The notes under the pieces: model-generated | What the model saw: only the letters and a program-made list of their open reading frames with translations | What the model was told of the DNA's origin: nothing | Databases searched by the model: none | Shown here: piece after piece, positions 53,354 to 62,856 of the stretch | Layout: each line of letters starts with the position of its first letter | Position numbering within the stretch: position 1 is the first letter of the stretch | Program-made: the position numbers and the translations under genes | DNA from: Spartobacteria bacterium | Lineage (GTDB): Bacteria; Verrucomicrobiota; Verrucomicrobiia; Chthoniobacterales; UBA10450 | NCBI GenBank assembly: GCA_003167555.1 | Contig: PMSN01000025.1 | Location: 334,557 to 398,556, forward strand | Length of the DNA stretch: 64,000 nucleotides | Reading direction: 5' to 3'

Positions 53354-53662
53354 ATGGCAGACACAAACGATCAACCAAATGGCGGAACGACGGCGGCGAC
53401 GGAAATGCCGGCAGTGCATCGCGGCGCGCGCAAGACGCGCACCGGCGAAGTCATTTCGAGTGGCATGAACAAGACGATCGTGGTCCGCAGCGTGACGCGC
53501 GTTCCGCACAACAAGTTCGGCAAGATCGTGAAGCAGATGAAAAAGTTTTACGCCCATGACGAAGAGAACAAAGCCAAGACCGGCGACACCGTCCGGATCA
53601 TGGAGACGCGGCCGCTGAGCAAATTGAAGCGGTGGCGGCTGGTGGCAGTGGTGCAGAAGTAA
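53354..53662 (+). CDS. rpsQ: Ribosomal protein uS17
   Basis: 102 residues. An N-terminal extension of about 20 residues ([19 protein letters not shown]) precedes the core [39 protein letters not shown] and [17 protein letters not shown]. Followed by rplN after 31 bp. Confidence 0.95.
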   Translation: MADTNDQPNGGTTAATEMPAVHRGARKTRTGEVISSGMNKTIVVRSVTRVPHNKFGKIVKQMKKFYAHDEENKAKTGDTVRIMETRPLSKLKRWRLVAVVQK

Positions 53663-53693
53663 GAAGCAAGAGGAAGAGGGAGAGGAAGATTTT

Positions 53694-54062
53694 ATGGTTT
53701 ACCTACGATCCAGACTCGACGTGGCTGACAACAGCGGCGCCCGCATGGCGACGATGATTGGCGTGATCGGCAAGGGAACCGCGCAATCAGCCGGCATTGG
53801 TGACGTGATTGTTGCGAACGTGAAAGAAGCGAGCGCCACCGGCACAGTGAAAAAGGGCGAAGTGATTCGCGCCGTCATCGTGCGGACGCGTCAGCCGATC
53901 AAGCGAAGCGACGGCTCGGTCCTGCGCTTCGACAACAACGCGATCGTTGTGATCGACAAAGATTTGAATCCGCGCGGCACCCGCATTTTCGGGCCGGTCG
54001 CGCGGGAATTGCGCGAGCGCAATTTCATGAAAATTGTCTCGCTCGCTCCGGAAGTTTTATGA
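53694..54062 (+). CDS. rplN: Ribosomal protein uL14
   Basis: 122 residues. [40 protein letters not shown] and [20 protein letters not shown]. First gene of the classical spc set. It overlaps rplX by ATGA. Confidence 0.97.
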   Translation: MVYLRSRLDVADNSGARMATMIGVIGKGTAQSAGIGDVIVANVKEASATGTVKKGEVIRAVIVRTRQPIKRSDGSVLRFDNNAIVVIDKDLNPRGTRIFGPVARELRERNFMKIVSLAPEVL

Positions 54063-54385
54063 ACCGCATCAAGCTGCACGTCAGAAAAGGCGACAACGTC
54101 GAGGTCATCTCGGGGAACTTCCGAGGTTCCTCCGGCAAGGTGCTCGAAGTGATCGCGCGCAAACAGCGCGTTCTGATCGAAGGCGTGCGGATCATCAAGA
54201 AACACTTGAAGAAATCGCAGGACAATCCGCAGGGGAAAATCCAGGAGCGCGAAGGCCCGATTCACATTTCGAACGTGAGAGTGCTGGAGCGCGGCGAGAA
54301 AGCGGGCAAGGACAAGGGAACGAAGAAGAAGGCGGCGAAAGAGAAATCTCCCAAGCGGAAGACCGCGAAAGAGAAGGAAGAATAA
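54059..54385 (+). CDS. rplX: Ribosomal protein uL24 with Lys-rich tail
   Basis: 108 residues. [20 protein letters not shown] (KOW motif), [20 protein letters not shown] and [11 protein letters not shown] form the core. The last ~35 residues are a [20 protein letters not shown] tail, unlike the compact E. coli protein. Followed by rplE after 9 bp. Confidence 0.94.
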   Translation: MNRIKLHVRKGDNVEVISGNFRGSSGKVLEVIARKQRVLIEGVRIIKKHLKKSQDNPQGKIQEREGPIHISNVRVLERGEKAGKDKGTKKKAAKEKSPKRKTAKEKEE

Positions 54386-54394
54386 GCCTGGCTC

Positions 54395-54976
54395 ATGACG
54401 AACGAATTTTATCAGGACTACAAAGACCGCGTGATGCCGGCGTTGCAGAAGCAGCACGGCTACAAGAATCCGCACCAGGTCCCGAAGGTGGAGAAGGTCG
54501 TCATCAACACGTCGGTCGGCTCGCAATCGGATGTGAAGCAGGCGCTCGAAGACGCGAAGGCGGAGCTGGCGTTGATCAGCGGCCAGAAACCATCCGAGAC
54601 GCGCGCCAAGAAAAGCATCGCGAATTTCAAGCTGCGTCAGGAACAGGCGATCGGCGCGAAGGTGACTTTGCGAGGCGAGCATATGTATGAATTCCTGGAG
54701 CGCCTGATCAAGGCGTCACTCCCGCGCATTCGCGATTTTCGCGGCGTGTCGCCGAAGGGCTTCGACGGCCACGGCAACTATACGCTCGGCGTTTCCGACC
54801 AATCCATTTTCCCCGAGGTCGAGCTGGATAAAATCAAGCGCAACATCGGATTTGATGTTACCATCGTCACCACCGCGCGGACGAACGAGGAGGCCAAATC
54901 GCTCCTGAGCGAGATGGGAATGCCGTTCAGCGACCGGGCCAAGAAGCAGGTCGCGGCCGCACCGCAGCCGGCCTAA
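54395..54976 (+). CDS. rplE: Ribosomal protein uL5
   Basis: 193 residues. VPKVEKVVINTSVGSQSDVK, GQKPSETRAKKSIANFKLRQ and RDFRGVSPKGFDGHGNYTLG. A short KKQVAAAPQPA tail ends it. It is followed by rpsH after 9 bp; the usual rpsN between them is absent. Confidence 0.96.
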   Translation: MTNEFYQDYKDRVMPALQKQHGYKNPHQVPKVEKVVINTSVGSQSDVKQALEDAKAELALISGQKPSETRAKKSIANFKLRQEQAIGAKVTLRGEHMYEFLERLIKASLPRIRDFRGVSPKGFDGHGNYTLGVSDQSIFPEVELDKIKRNIGFDVTIVTTARTNEEAKSLLSEMGMPFSDRAKKQVAAAPQPA

Positions 54977-54985
54977 TTAATTTTC

Positions 54986-55384
54986 ATGAGCACAGTTACC
55001 GATCCTATTGCCGACCTTCTCGCCCGTGTGCGTAATGCCGCGAACGCGCAGAAGCCCGAGATGTTTGTCCCGTATTCGAAAATCAAAGCGGAGATCGTGC
55101 GCATTTTGAAGGACGAAGGTTACATCGTCGATTACTCGGTCGACACCGAAGCGGCACATCCGCGGATCAAGATCACGAACAAGATCGCGAACCGTGCGAG
55201 CGCGATCACCGGTTTGAAACGCGTGAGCCGTCCGGGTCTGCGCCGTTACGTCGGCGCGCAGGAAATTCCGCGCGTGCTCGGTGGAATGGGCGTGTCGATT
55301 CTCTCGACGCCGCGCGGGATTCTTTCCGGGCGCGAAGCGAAAAAACAAAACGTGGGAGGCGAGCTGCTGGCTTACATCTGGTAA
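54986..55384 (+). CDS. rpsH: Ribosomal protein uS8
   Basis: 132 residues. TDPIADLLARVRNAANAQKP, VPYSKIKAEIVRILKDEGYI and MGVSILSTPRGILSGREAKK. The S8 spc-mRNA repressor site of E. coli was not recognised near rplE. It directly follows rplE. Followed by rplF. Confidence 0.96.
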   Translation: MSTVTDPIADLLARVRNAANAQKPEMFVPYSKIKAEIVRILKDEGYIVDYSVDTEAAHPRIKITNKIANRASAITGLKRVSRPGLRRYVGAQEIPRVLGGMGVSILSTPRGILSGREAKKQNVGGELLAYIW

Positions 55385-55399
55385 GGCGCGTTTAAGTTT

Positions 55400-55939
55400 A
55401 TGTCACGGATCGGAAACAAAGCGGTCGAGATTCCCGACAAGGTGAAGGTGAACATCGGAGCCGATGGCGCCGTTGCCGTGGAAGGACCGAAAGGGAAGCT
55501 GAGCTGGAGTCTGCCCCGCGAGATCAAGGCCAGCGTGAAGGACAATCGTGTTTCGCTCGTGCGCGACGCGGAGACGCGCGGCGTGAAGGCGTTGCATGGT
55601 TTGTCGCGCAGTCTCGTTCACAACATGGTGCTCGGCGTGAGCGAAGGATTTTCGAAGAACCTCGAGATCGAGGGCGTCGGTTTCAAAGCGGCCGTGCAGG
55701 GCGCGACCCTCAATCTCGCACTGGGAAAATCTCATCCGATTCTGTTTCCCATCCCGAAAGAAATCAAAATCACCGTGACCGATAGCACGAAGATCGCGAT
55801 TCACGGGATCGACAAGAAGTTGGTCGGACAAGTCGCGGCGGACATCCGGAGATTCTATCCGCCCGAGCCTTACAAGGGCAAAGGCGTCCGTTACGCGGGC
55901 GAGCAAGTCCGGCGCAAGGAAGGAAAGACGGTTCAATAG
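55400..55939 (+). CDS. rplF: Ribosomal protein uL6
   Basis: 179 residues. [40 protein letters not shown] and [20 protein letters not shown]. Standard length. Followed by rplR after 2 bp. Confidence 0.97.
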   Translation: MSRIGNKAVEIPDKVKVNIGADGAVAVEGPKGKLSWSLPREIKASVKDNRVSLVRDAETRGVKALHGLSRSLVHNMVLGVSEGFSKNLEIEGVGFKAAVQGATLNLALGKSHPILFPIPKEIKITVTDSTKIAIHGIDKKLVGQVAADIRRFYPPEPYKGKGVRYAGEQVRRKEGKTVQ

Positions 55940-55941
55940 TT

Positions 55942-56307
55942 ATGGCCAGGAGCGATCGCAAAGAAATCCGGCACCGCATTCACACGCGGATTAGAAAACG
56001 CGTCAGCGGCACCGCGGAACGTCCACGGCTCGCCGTGCACTTTTCCGGCAAACATGTTTACGCCCAGGTCATCGACGATGACGCGGGCAAGACGCTGGCG
56101 GCCGCGGCTACGACGGAGGAAACAGTCATCGGCAAATCCAAGGCCGGCGCCAATCTCGCCTCGGCCCAAAAAGTCGGCAAAGCCATCGCCGAGCGCCTGC
56201 TTTCAAAGAAAGTCGACAAGGTCATCTTCGACCGGGGCGGTTTTCTCTATCACGGAAAAGTGAAAGCTCTGGCGGACGCGGCGCGCGAAGGCGGACTCAA
56301 ATTTTAG
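55942..56307 (+). CDS. rplR: Ribosomal protein uL18
   Basis: 121 residues. [40 protein letters not shown] and [20 protein letters not shown]. Binds 5S rRNA with uL5. Followed by rpsE after 6 bp. Confidence 0.97.
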   Translation: MARSDRKEIRHRIHTRIRKRVSGTAERPRLAVHFSGKHVYAQVIDDDAGKTLAAAATTEETVIGKSKAGANLASAQKVGKAIAERLLSKKVDKVIFDRGGFLYHGKVKALADAAREGGLKF

Positions 56308-56313
56308 AACATC

Positions 56314-56868
56314 ATGGCACAACAACACAGCGGCGGCGGCAGACGGCAGGAACGCCAGACGGACAAAAGCTCAGCGGCAAGAGGCGACACGACGGAGAAA
56401 GTCGTGTTCATCAATCGGTGCGCGAAGGTCGTCAAAGGCGGCCGGCGTTTCAGCTTTAGCGCGCTCATCGTGGCCGGGGATCACGACGGCCAGGTCGGCG
56501 TCGGATTCGGCAAAGCGAATGAAGTCGCGGAAGCAATCCGGAAAGCGTCCGAAGCCGCGCGCAAATCGATGGAGAAAATGTCGCTGCACGGAAACACGAT
56601 TCCGCACGAGACGATCGGCGAATACGGCGGCGGCCGCGTGCTGCTGCGTCCCGCTTCGCCGGGCACGGGCGTTATCGCCGGCGGCGGGGTCCGCGCGGTG
56701 GTCGAAGCGGTCGGCATTCGCGACGTGCTCGCGAAGTCGCTCGGCTCGAGCAATCACTCGAATGTGGTGAAGGCGACGATCGAAGCGTTGCGCGCGTTGC
56801 GCCGGCGCGATGAAATTTTGAAAGTGCGCGGGATTCGCTTGAACGACGGAAAGGCCGAGCAGTCATGA
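56314..56868 (+). CDS. rpsE: Ribosomal protein uS5
   Basis: 184 residues. [40 protein letters not shown] and [20 protein letters not shown]. The N-terminal tail is low complexity ([13 protein letters not shown]). Its stop overlaps the rplO start; rpmD (uL30), which usually lies here, is absent. Confidence 0.97.
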   Translation: MAQQHSGGGRRQERQTDKSSAARGDTTEKVVFINRCAKVVKGGRRFSFSALIVAGDHDGQVGVGFGKANEVAEAIRKASEAARKSMEKMSLHGNTIPHETIGEYGGGRVLLRPASPGTGVIAGGGVRAVVEAVGIRDVLAKSLGSSNHSNVVKATIEALRALRRRDEILKVRGIRLNDGKAEQS

Positions 56869-57482
56869 TCGGGTTGCATAACATGCAAACGCGGCCGGGC
56901 TCGAAGCACAGAGTAAAACGGCTCGGGTGCGGAGAAAGCTCCGGCCACGGCAAGACGAGCGGCAAAGGCCACAAGGGACAGAAGGCGCGCTCGGGCGGCA
57001 GCCTGCGTCTCGGATTCGAAGGCGGCCAGATGCCGCTGATCCGGCGTTTGCCCAAGCGCGGTTTCAACAATGCGGCTTTCCACAAGAATTACGCGATCGT
57101 GAACCTGACCGACTTGAGTTCGTTCAAGGAAGGCACAGTCGTGAACGAGCAACTCCTGCGCGATTCGAATTTAATCCGCGGCCAGGGCGCCGGATTGAAA
57201 ATTCTTGGAGACGGCGAATTGAAGCACGCGCTGACGATTGAAGCCGACAAGGTGAGCGGATCCGCGCGCGAGAAAATCGAGAAGGTCGGCGGCAGCATCA
57301 CGTTGCGCGAGAAAATAGTTCAGGGTCCTCGCGTAGCTGACGAACCTCCAGCGCCAGCGGACGCGTCCGAGTCCGGAGCGACTGAAGCTCCCAAAGCGAA
57401 GGCCTCTGCGAAAAAGCCAGCAGGGAAAAAGAAGACCGCGGCCAAAGCAGCGCCGAAGAAAAAATCAGCGGGAAAGAAGTAG
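56865..57482 (+). CDS. rplO: Ribosomal protein uL15 with long basic tail
   Basis: 205 residues, about 55 more than usual. Core: [40 protein letters not shown] and the C-terminal [10 protein letters not shown]. The tail is Ala/Lys-rich ([20 protein letters not shown]). The start overlaps the rpsE stop (ATGA). Followed by secY after 31 bp. Confidence 0.95.
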   Translation: MIGLHNMQTRPGSKHRVKRLGCGESSGHGKTSGKGHKGQKARSGGSLRLGFEGGQMPLIRRLPKRGFNNAAFHKNYAIVNLTDLSSFKEGTVVNEQLLRDSNLIRGQGAGLKILGDGELKHALTIEADKVSGSAREKIEKVGGSITLREKIVQGPRVADEPPAPADASESGATEAPKAKASAKKPAGKKKTAAKAAPKKKSAGKK

Positions 57483-57513
57483 CACTCTCCGGTTGATTAC
57501 CCAATCCTAGGCG

Positions 57514-59022
57514 ATGGTTTCGGCGTTCTTAAACACGGTCAAGATACCGGAGCTGCGGCGGCGCATTCTGTTCACCCTTGCAGTGGTCGTGATCGTGCGT
57601 CTCGGCGCCGCCATTACCACACCGGGCGTTAACCAGGCGGTGATCCAGGAATGGTTCCGGAGTTCGCTCACGGAGAAAACGGGCGGCAGTGTCGCGGCCC
57701 TGTTCAATTTGTTCAGTGGCGGCGCGCTGGAGAACTGCGCGATTTTTTCGCTCGGCATCATGCCCTACATCAGTGCGTCGATCATGATGCAATTGCTGAC
57801 CGCGGTCATCCCGCAGCTCGGCCGGCTTGCCAAGGAAGACGGCGGGCGCCAGAAAATCATGCAATACACGCGGTATGCGACGGTGTGCCTTTGCCTGGTG
57901 CAGGGCTATCTGCTCGCGGTGTCGTTCCAACATCCCGAATCGTACCACACGATGCTGCCGGGAATCACTGAGACGACAGCGAAGTTGGGAATCCCTCTCG
58001 TCGATAATCTTGGAGTATCATTCCAAATCGTAACTGTGATCTCGCTCACCACGGGCACGCTATTTTTAATGTGGCTCGGCGATCAAATCACGGAGCGCGG
58101 CATCGGCAACGGCATCTCGCTCATCATCACGATCGGCATCGTGGCGCGTCTCCCCGCGGCTCTCGCGCAGGCGTGGAAGACGTTCGTGCCTTCCGCTGAG
58201 ACCGGCACCAGCCAGGTCAACCCGGCCATTCTCGTCTTGATGGTGGCGTTTCTCTTTATCGTGATTGCCGCTGTCATCGCGGTGACGCAGGGCGTGCGAA
58301 AGATCACCGTGCAATACGCGAAGCGCGTCGTCGGCCGGAAAATGTACGGCGGCCAGACGCAATACATGCCGTTGAAGGTGAATTACGCGGGCGTGATGCC
58401 GATCATTTTCGCCTGGGCACTTTTGCTTTTCCCCGCGACGATTGTGAGCGTGCTTTTCAAGGAAAGCCGGACCGCGAGGACAATCGCCGACATGCTTTCG
58501 ACCGGCTGGCTGCACTATGCGGTGCTGGCCATGATGATTTTCTTCTTCAGTTATTTCTGGGTGGCGACGCAATTTCAGCCGGCCCAAATCGCGGACGATC
58601 TCAAGAAATACGGCGGCTACATTCCCGGCGTTCGCCCCGGCCAGCCGACCGCCGCATTTCTCGATTTCACCATGACGCGCCTCACTTTCGCGGGCGCGGT
58701 TTTCCTCACGATGATCGCGGTCCTGCCGAGTCTGCTCAGCCAGGGGATGCACGTGCCGGTGATCACCGCGCAATTTTTTGGCGGCACCAGTCTGTTGATT
58801 ATCGTCGGCGTGATTCTCGATACGATGCGGCAAGTCGAAACGCATCTGATCCAGCGGCATTACGACGGGTTCCTGCGCAAGGGGCGCATCCGCGGCGGGC
58901 GTTTCGATCGCGCGGCTTATGCGCGCGGCGAGGCGGCGCGGAGCACGACGTTGATGTGGCTCTACGTCGGCATCGCCATCCTCGTCATTGGGGGCGTGAC
59001 TTTTTTCCTGGTCGGACGCTGA
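57514..59022 (+). CDS. secY: Protein translocase channel SecY
   Basis: 502 residues with ten membrane helices. LFNLFSGGALENCAIFSLGI and MPYISASIMMQLLTAVIPQL are the helix 2 (plug/gate) region. DQITERGIGNGISLIITIGI is the conserved helix 4-5 segment. YGGYIPGVRPGQPTAAFLDF and LRKGRIRGGR mark the cytosolic ribosome-binding loops and C-tail. It sits in the usual spc position before adk; the adk GTG follows the stop directly. Confidence 0.97.
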   Translation: MVSAFLNTVKIPELRRRILFTLAVVVIVRLGAAITTPGVNQAVIQEWFRSSLTEKTGGSVAALFNLFSGGALENCAIFSLGIMPYISASIMMQLLTAVIPQLGRLAKEDGGRQKIMQYTRYATVCLCLVQGYLLAVSFQHPESYHTMLPGITETTAKLGIPLVDNLGVSFQIVTVISLTTGTLFLMWLGDQITERGIGNGISLIITIGIVARLPAALAQAWKTFVPSAETGTSQVNPAILVLMVAFLFIVIAAVIAVTQGVRKITVQYAKRVVGRKMYGGQTQYMPLKVNYAGVMPIIFAWALLLFPATIVSVLFKESRTARTIADMLSTGWLHYAVLAMMIFFFSYFWVATQFQPAQIADDLKKYGGYIPGVRPGQPTAAFLDFTMTRLTFAGAVFLTMIAVLPSLLSQGMHVPVITAQFFGGTSLLIIVGVILDTMRQVETHLIQRHYDGFLRKGRIRGGRFDRAAYARGEAARSTTLMWLYVGIAILVIGGVTFFLVGR

Positions 59023-59676
59023 GTGAAAAGGCGATTGGTGCTTCTGGGTGCGCCGGGTTCCGGAAAAGGAACTCAGGCGGAAATGATCACGCGGCAATTC
59101 GGGATTCCGGTGACGTCGCCGGGCGCGATCCTGCGACGTGAAAAAGAACTGGGCACTCCACTGGGATTGGAAACGGCGGACACCACGAAGCACGGTGGTT
59201 TGGTTTCCGATAAAATCATCGTCGAGCTGATCGAAGACTGGCTGCGGCTCCATGGCGGCCACGGCTTCGTCTTCGACGGATTTCCGCGCACGATCCCGCA
59301 GGCGAAGAGTCTCCAAAGCATTCTCGTGCGCCATAAGACGCCGCTCGACCTGGCGATCTGGCTAGATGTTACCGAGCAAACCGTGGCCGAACGCATCTTG
59401 AGCCGATTGCAATGCCAGGGCTGCGGGTTCACCACCAGCCTCACCAGCGCGCATTTCGCGGAACGTCCGGTCTGTCCGTATTGCGACGGGCCGCTCGTTA
59501 GGCGCAACGATGACGACGCGGAGGTGTTGAAGACGAGGTTGGAAGAATTTAACGCCAAGACCCAGCCGCTCGCGGCTCATTACGAGAAGGCCGGCACGCT
59601 CCGGAGAGTCGACGGAAACCGCGACCGCGACGCCGTCTTCAGCGACATCTCGCGGTTGATCGAGGAATCGGCATGA
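59023..59676 (+). CDS. adk: Adenylate kinase
   Basis: 217 residues. P-loop LLGAPGSGKGTQAEMI, FVFDGFPRTIPQAKSL, and a lid with a Cys4 zinc site (CQGCGF...CPYC). Starts with GTG directly after the secY stop (gtgaaaaggcga), so coupling is likely. It interconverts AMP, ADP and ATP. It overlaps map by ATGA. Confidence 0.95.
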   Translation: MKRRLVLLGAPGSGKGTQAEMITRQFGIPVTSPGAILRREKELGTPLGLETADTTKHGGLVSDKIIVELIEDWLRLHGGHGFVFDGFPRTIPQAKSLQSILVRHKTPLDLAIWLDVTEQTVAERILSRLQCQGCGFTTSLTSAHFAERPVCPYCDGPLVRRNDDDAEVLKTRLEEFNAKTQPLAAHYEKAGTLRRVDGNRDRDAVFSDISRLIEESA

Positions 59677-60449
59677 TTCCGATCAAGAGCGCAAAGGAAA
59701 TTGAAAAAATGCGGCGCGCCTGCCGCACGGCCAGCGAGATCCTCGACCAGGTAAGCGAGCTGATTCGCCCCGGCATCTCGACAAAGGAAGTGGACCAGGC
59801 CGCCGCCGATCTCATGCAGGAAGCGGGCGTGCAGAGCGCGTTCCTCGGCTACCGGATCGGGCATCGCGTTTTCCCGGGGAACATTTGCATCTCGCTCAAC
59901 GACGAAATCGTTCACGGCATCGGCAGCCAGCGCCGGATTCAGTACGGCGACATCGTCAAGCTCGACATCGGCGTGATCCAGGACGGCTGGGTGGGGGACA
60001 CCGCCTCCACGGTTCCTGTCGGCATGATTGATGAGCGAACCGAGCGTCTCTTGCGCGTCACGCAGGCCGCCTTGCGCCGCGCGATCGAGACCGCGTCGGA
60101 AGGCGTGCGGCTCGGCGATGTTTGTTCGGCGATCGAAGAGGTCGCGTTGCGCGATGGATTCAGCGTCGTGCGCGAGTTCGTCGGCCACGGCGTGGGGCGA
60201 AAACTTCACGAAGAACCGCAGGTGCCGAACTTCGGAAAACGCGGGAGCGGCCCGCGCTTGAAAGCCGGAATGACCCTCGCGCTCGAGCCGATGATTAATG
60301 CTGGCGGTCCCGCCGTCAAACTCCTCGATGACGGCTGGACAGTATGCACGTTGGACGGAATGCCCTCGGCCCATTTCGAACACACCGTCTTGATCACGAA
60401 GAACGAGCCGGAAATCCTTACATGGCGCGGAAAGACGCAATTGAAGTAG
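59673..60449 (+). CDS. map: Methionine aminopeptidase
   Basis: 258 residues, type [60 protein letters not shown] (metal-ligand aspartates), [19 protein letters not shown] (ligand His) and [17 protein letters not shown]-type end ([11 protein letters not shown]) give the five ligands. It removes initiator Met. It overlaps infA by 28 bp. Confidence 0.96.
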   Translation: MIPIKSAKEIEKMRRACRTASEILDQVSELIRPGISTKEVDQAAADLMQEAGVQSAFLGYRIGHRVFPGNICISLNDEIVHGIGSQRRIQYGDIVKLDIGVIQDGWVGDTASTVPVGMIDERTERLLRVTQAALRRAIETASEGVRLGDVCSAIEEVALRDGFSVVREFVGHGVGRKLHEEPQVPNFGKRGSGPRLKAGMTLALEPMINAGGPAVKLLDDGWTVCTLDGMPSAHFEHTVLITKNEPEILTWRGKTQLK

Positions 60450-60640
60450 AAGGCACGGTTGTCGAGCTGCTGCCCAACACCATGTTCCGAGTCCGGTTGC
60501 CCAACGGCCACCGCCTTCTCGCCCACATTTCCGGCAAAATGCGCCTCCACTTCATTCGCATCTTGCCAGGCGACAAAGTTATGCTAGAAGTTTCACCCTA
60601 CGATTTGTCGAAGGGGCGAATTACCTATCGCCAGAAGTGA
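60422..60640 (+). CDS. infA: Translation initiation factor IF-1
   Basis: 72 residues. [40 protein letters not shown] and [20 protein letters not shown], the complete S1-like OB fold. The start is the ATG before ARKDA, which lies inside the end of map. A terminator-like hairpin follows at once. Confidence 0.97.
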   Translation: MARKDAIEVEGTVVELLPNTMFRVRLPNGHRLLAHISGKMRLHFIRILPGDKVMLEVSPYDLSKGRITYRQK

Positions 60641-60643
60641 CAA

Positions 60644-60667
60644 CGCGGAGCCGATCTCCGCGTTTTT
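60644..60667 (+). terminator. Intrinsic terminator-like hairpin between infA and rpmJ
   Basis: cgcggag (60644-60650) pairs perfectly with ctccgcg (60656-60662), loop ccgat, followed by TTTTT. It begins 3 bp after the infA stop, within the spc/alpha gene run. It may terminate a fraction of transcripts before rpmJ-rpsM. Confidence 0.75.
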
Positions 60668-60692
60668 CGTTCCCGCCGAATTTTGTCAGTTT

Positions 60693-60806
60693 ATGAAAGT
60701 GCGACCATCAGTAAAAAGACTTTGTGTAGCGTGCAAGATCGTGAAGCGGAAGAATGTTGTCCGCGTCATCTGCACGAACCCCCGCCACAAGCAGCGGCAA
60801 GGGTGA
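60693..60806 (+). CDS. rpmJ: Ribosomal protein bL36
   Basis: 37 residues, too short for usual ORF limits. [20 protein letters not shown] then [17 protein letters not shown]. Zinc ligands Cys11, Cys14, Cys27 and His32 are all present, so this is the zinc-binding (C+) form. It lies between infA and rpsM as expected. Confidence 0.96.
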   Translation: MKVRPSVKRLCVACKIVKRKNVVRVICTNPRHKQRQG

Positions 60807-60824
60807 AACATTTAGCGAATTGAT

Positions 60825-61220
60825 ATGCCCAGACTATTAGGAGTTGAAATTCCGGCGGACAAACGCATCGAAGCGTCGCTCACTTACATCTACGGGATCG
60901 GCCCGAGCACGGCGAAGCGAGTTTTGGAGCAGACCAACATCAATCCGAACCTGCGCGCGAAAGACCTCACGCCGCATCAAATCAACGACATCATCCAGGC
61001 GATCACCGGCAACAAAATGTTGATCGAAGGCGATCTTCGCCGCGAACTCCAGAGCAACTTGAAACGGCTTCAGGCCATCAATTGTTATCGCGGCATCCGG
61101 CATCGGCGCGGCTTGCCCGTGCGCGGTCAGCGCACCTCCACCAACGCGCGCACGCGGAAAGGGCCGCGCAAGACCGTCGGCGTGATCCGGAACAAGGAAG
61201 CGAAGACCGGCAAGGTTTAA
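60825..61220 (+). CDS. rpsM: Ribosomal protein uS13
   Basis: 131 residues. [40 protein letters not shown] and [20 protein letters not shown] with [10 protein letters not shown]. First gene of the alpha-operon set. Followed by rpsK after 17 bp. Confidence 0.97.
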   Translation: MPRLLGVEIPADKRIEASLTYIYGIGPSTAKRVLEQTNINPNLRAKDLTPHQINDIIQAITGNKMLIEGDLRRELQSNLKRLQAINCYRGIRHRRGLPVRGQRTSTNARTRKGPRKTVGVIRNKEAKTGKV

Positions 61221-61237
61221 AAATTTAGGATTCAGCC

Positions 61238-61927
61238 ATGGCAGATTCAGAAGAAAAGAAACCCGCGAAGTCAGCCAGCGCTGATAAACCGAAGAAGCCT
61301 TCGAAGGCGAAAGAACCCGCCGCCGAGGTCGCGGAAACTCCCGCAGCGGAACAGACCGCTGCACCCGCTGCCGAAACCGCCGCGGCCGCGCCTGCCGATG
61401 CTGTTGCCGCGCCTGCGGACACGACTGCGCCAACTGCCGCCGCTGCCGAAGCCAAACCCGCCAAGAAACCGAAAGCGAAAAAAGAAGAGCCGGCTCCCGT
61501 CGAAGCTCCGAAAGAGAATCTCTCTCTTGATCCGAACGACGTCGAGAAGCCGAAAATCGTCAAGGCGAAGGGGAGTAAGAACATTCACACCGGCATCGCG
61601 CATGTCCTTTCCACTTTTAACAACACTATCGTCACCATCACCGATCTCAACGGCAACGTGATCGGCTGGTCGAGCGCCGGCAAAGTCGGCTTCAAAGGCT
61701 CGCGCAAGAGCACCGCTTACGCCGCGCAGATGGTAGCGCAGGACGCGTCCCGCCAGGCGATGGGCCACGGGTTAAAAGAAGTCGAAGTGCTCGTCCGCGG
61801 CCCCGGCGCCGGACGCGAGTCTGCCGTGCGCGCACTCCAGGCCATCGGCCTCGATCTCACCGTCATCCGCGACGTCACCCCCGTCCCGCACAACGGCTGC
61901 CGTCCGCCGAAACAGCGCCGCGTTTAG
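61238..61927 (+). CDS. rpsK: Ribosomal protein uS11 with ~105-residue N-terminal extension
   Basis: 229 residues against about 129 in most bacteria. Residues 1-105 are low-complexity Ala/Lys/Pro/Glu ([20 protein letters not shown] and similar). The core from about 110 is normal: [40 protein letters not shown] and [17 protein letters not shown]. No in-frame internal ATG lies near the core junction, and the ATG at 61238 is the first after rpsM, so the extension is probably translated. Confidence 0.92.
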   Translation: MADSEEKKPAKSASADKPKKPSKAKEPAAEVAETPAAEQTAAPAAETAAAAPADAVAAPADTTAPTAAAAEAKPAKKPKAKKEEPAPVEAPKENLSLDPNDVEKPKIVKAKGSKNIHTGIAHVLSTFNNTIVTITDLNGNVIGWSSAGKVGFKGSRKSTAYAAQMVAQDASRQAMGHGLKEVEVLVRGPGAGRESAVRALQAIGLDLTVIRDVTPVPHNGCRPPKQRRV

Positions 61928-61961
61928 GTTTTCTACTTCCTACTTTCTAATTTTTTAAGCC

Positions 61962-62573
61962 ATGGGCAGATACACCGGACCGAAAACCAAAGTGAGCCGC
62001 CGCTATGGCGTGCCATTGTTTGGACCAGCCAAAGCGCTCGAGCGGAAAAATTATCCGCCCGGCATGCACGGGCCGAAAGGCTCGCGCCGGAAACAGTCCG
62101 ATTACGCCATCGCCCTCGGCGAAAAGCAGAAGCTCCGGTATCAATACGGCCTGCTCGAAAAACAATTCCGCCGGATTTTTGAGTTGGCCCTGCGCAAGCG
62201 CGGCGTCACTGGCGAGACGCTCCTCCAGCTTTTGGAAACCCGACTCGATAACGTCGTCTTCCGCCTCGGTCTCGCAAATACCCGGAGCGGTGCGCGGCAG
62301 TTGGTCTCGCACGGCCATGTTCAGGTAAATGGCCGGAACGTGAACATCGCTTCCTTCAACGTGAAGGCCGGCGACGAAGTCATGGTGAAAGACAAACCAA
62401 AATCCCGCCAGCTCGCGTTGCGAAACCTCGAGCTAACGCAGATTGCGCCCGTCCCCGACTGGCTCGTGGCGAACCGCGATGCGTTGAGCGGCAAAGTCTC
62501 CCGCATCCCGACCCGCGAAGAGATGCAGCCCATGGTCAACGAGCAGTTGATCGTCGAGTTGTATTCGCGGTAA
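61962..62573 (+). CDS. rpsD: Ribosomal protein uS4
   Basis: 203 residues. YTGPKTKVSRRYGVPLFGPA, QSDYAIALGEKQKLRYQYGL and the S4 domain LDNVVFRLGLANTRSGARQL, VSHGHVQVNGRNVNIASFNV. There is no Cys-containing zinc site at the N-terminus, so it is the C- form. Last recognisable alpha-operon gene here: rpoA and rplQ do not follow. Confidence 0.97.
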   Translation: MGRYTGPKTKVSRRYGVPLFGPAKALERKNYPPGMHGPKGSRRKQSDYAIALGEKQKLRYQYGLLEKQFRRIFELALRKRGVTGETLLQLLETRLDNVVFRLGLANTRSGARQLVSHGHVQVNGRNVNIASFNVKAGDEVMVKDKPKSRQLALRNLELTQIAPVPDWLVANRDALSGKVSRIPTREEMQPMVNEQLIVELYSR

Positions 62574-62576
62574 TAA

Positions 62577-62644
62577 ATGTAGAGGCGCTTGTGCCAAGCG
62601 CCTGCTGGGATGGGATCAGGCGCTTGGCACAAGCGCCTCTACAT
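62577..62644. repeat. Perfect 28-bp-arm palindrome after rpsD
   Basis: atgtagaggcgcttgtgcca agcgcctg (62577-62604) and caggcgcttggcacaagcgc ctctacat (62617-62644) are exact reverse complements around a 12-nt loop. It starts 4 bp after the rpsD TAA. No T-run. It belongs to the GTAG...CTAC group by its ends. Confidence 0.95.
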
Positions 62645-62711
62645 CCTGGAAAGCGAACGCCCAACGCTCCGGCGTGAGTAAGCGAAAGCTGCCTCCGCTT
62701 GTGCAATGAAG

Positions 62712-62742
62712 GCGGCGCCCTGAACGGGAGCCGCCGTTTTGG
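62712..62742 (+). terminator. Terminator-like hairpin
   Basis: ggcggc (62712-62717) pairs with gccgcc (62731-62736), loop gccctgaacgggag with an inner ccctgaacggg pair, followed by GTTTTGG. It is a plausible end for the ribosomal transcript if rpoA is not adjacent. Between the rpsD palindrome and this hairpin no gene is seen. Confidence 0.55.
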
Positions 62743-62813
62743 ATTGATGACAATGCGTGGCCTGATACGCTCTCGGATCATGCCCCCTTTCACTCAACCC
62801 TCAGCTCCCGAGT

Positions 62814-62854
62814 TAGACGAAAAAATGTTCGCCTTTAATTACGAACGTTCGTCT
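62814..62854. repeat. Imperfect hairpin upstream of the first small cassette-like gene
   Basis: ttagacgaa pairs with ttcgtctaa, and inside these gttcg pairs with cgaac around ctttaatta; a few unpaired bases (aaaat) bulge on one side. It lies directly before the first copy of the 20-bp direct repeat at 62857. Confidence 0.6.
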
Positions 62855-62856
62855 AA

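Noticed and set aside
2051..59505. Scattered GTTAGGC/GTTAGGT heptamers elsewhere (for example 2051, 9373, 10864, 38446, 59499) as integron core sites
   Set aside because: They are about as frequent as expected, mostly in coding sequence, and lack the surrounding inverted repeats seen near 63223-63352.
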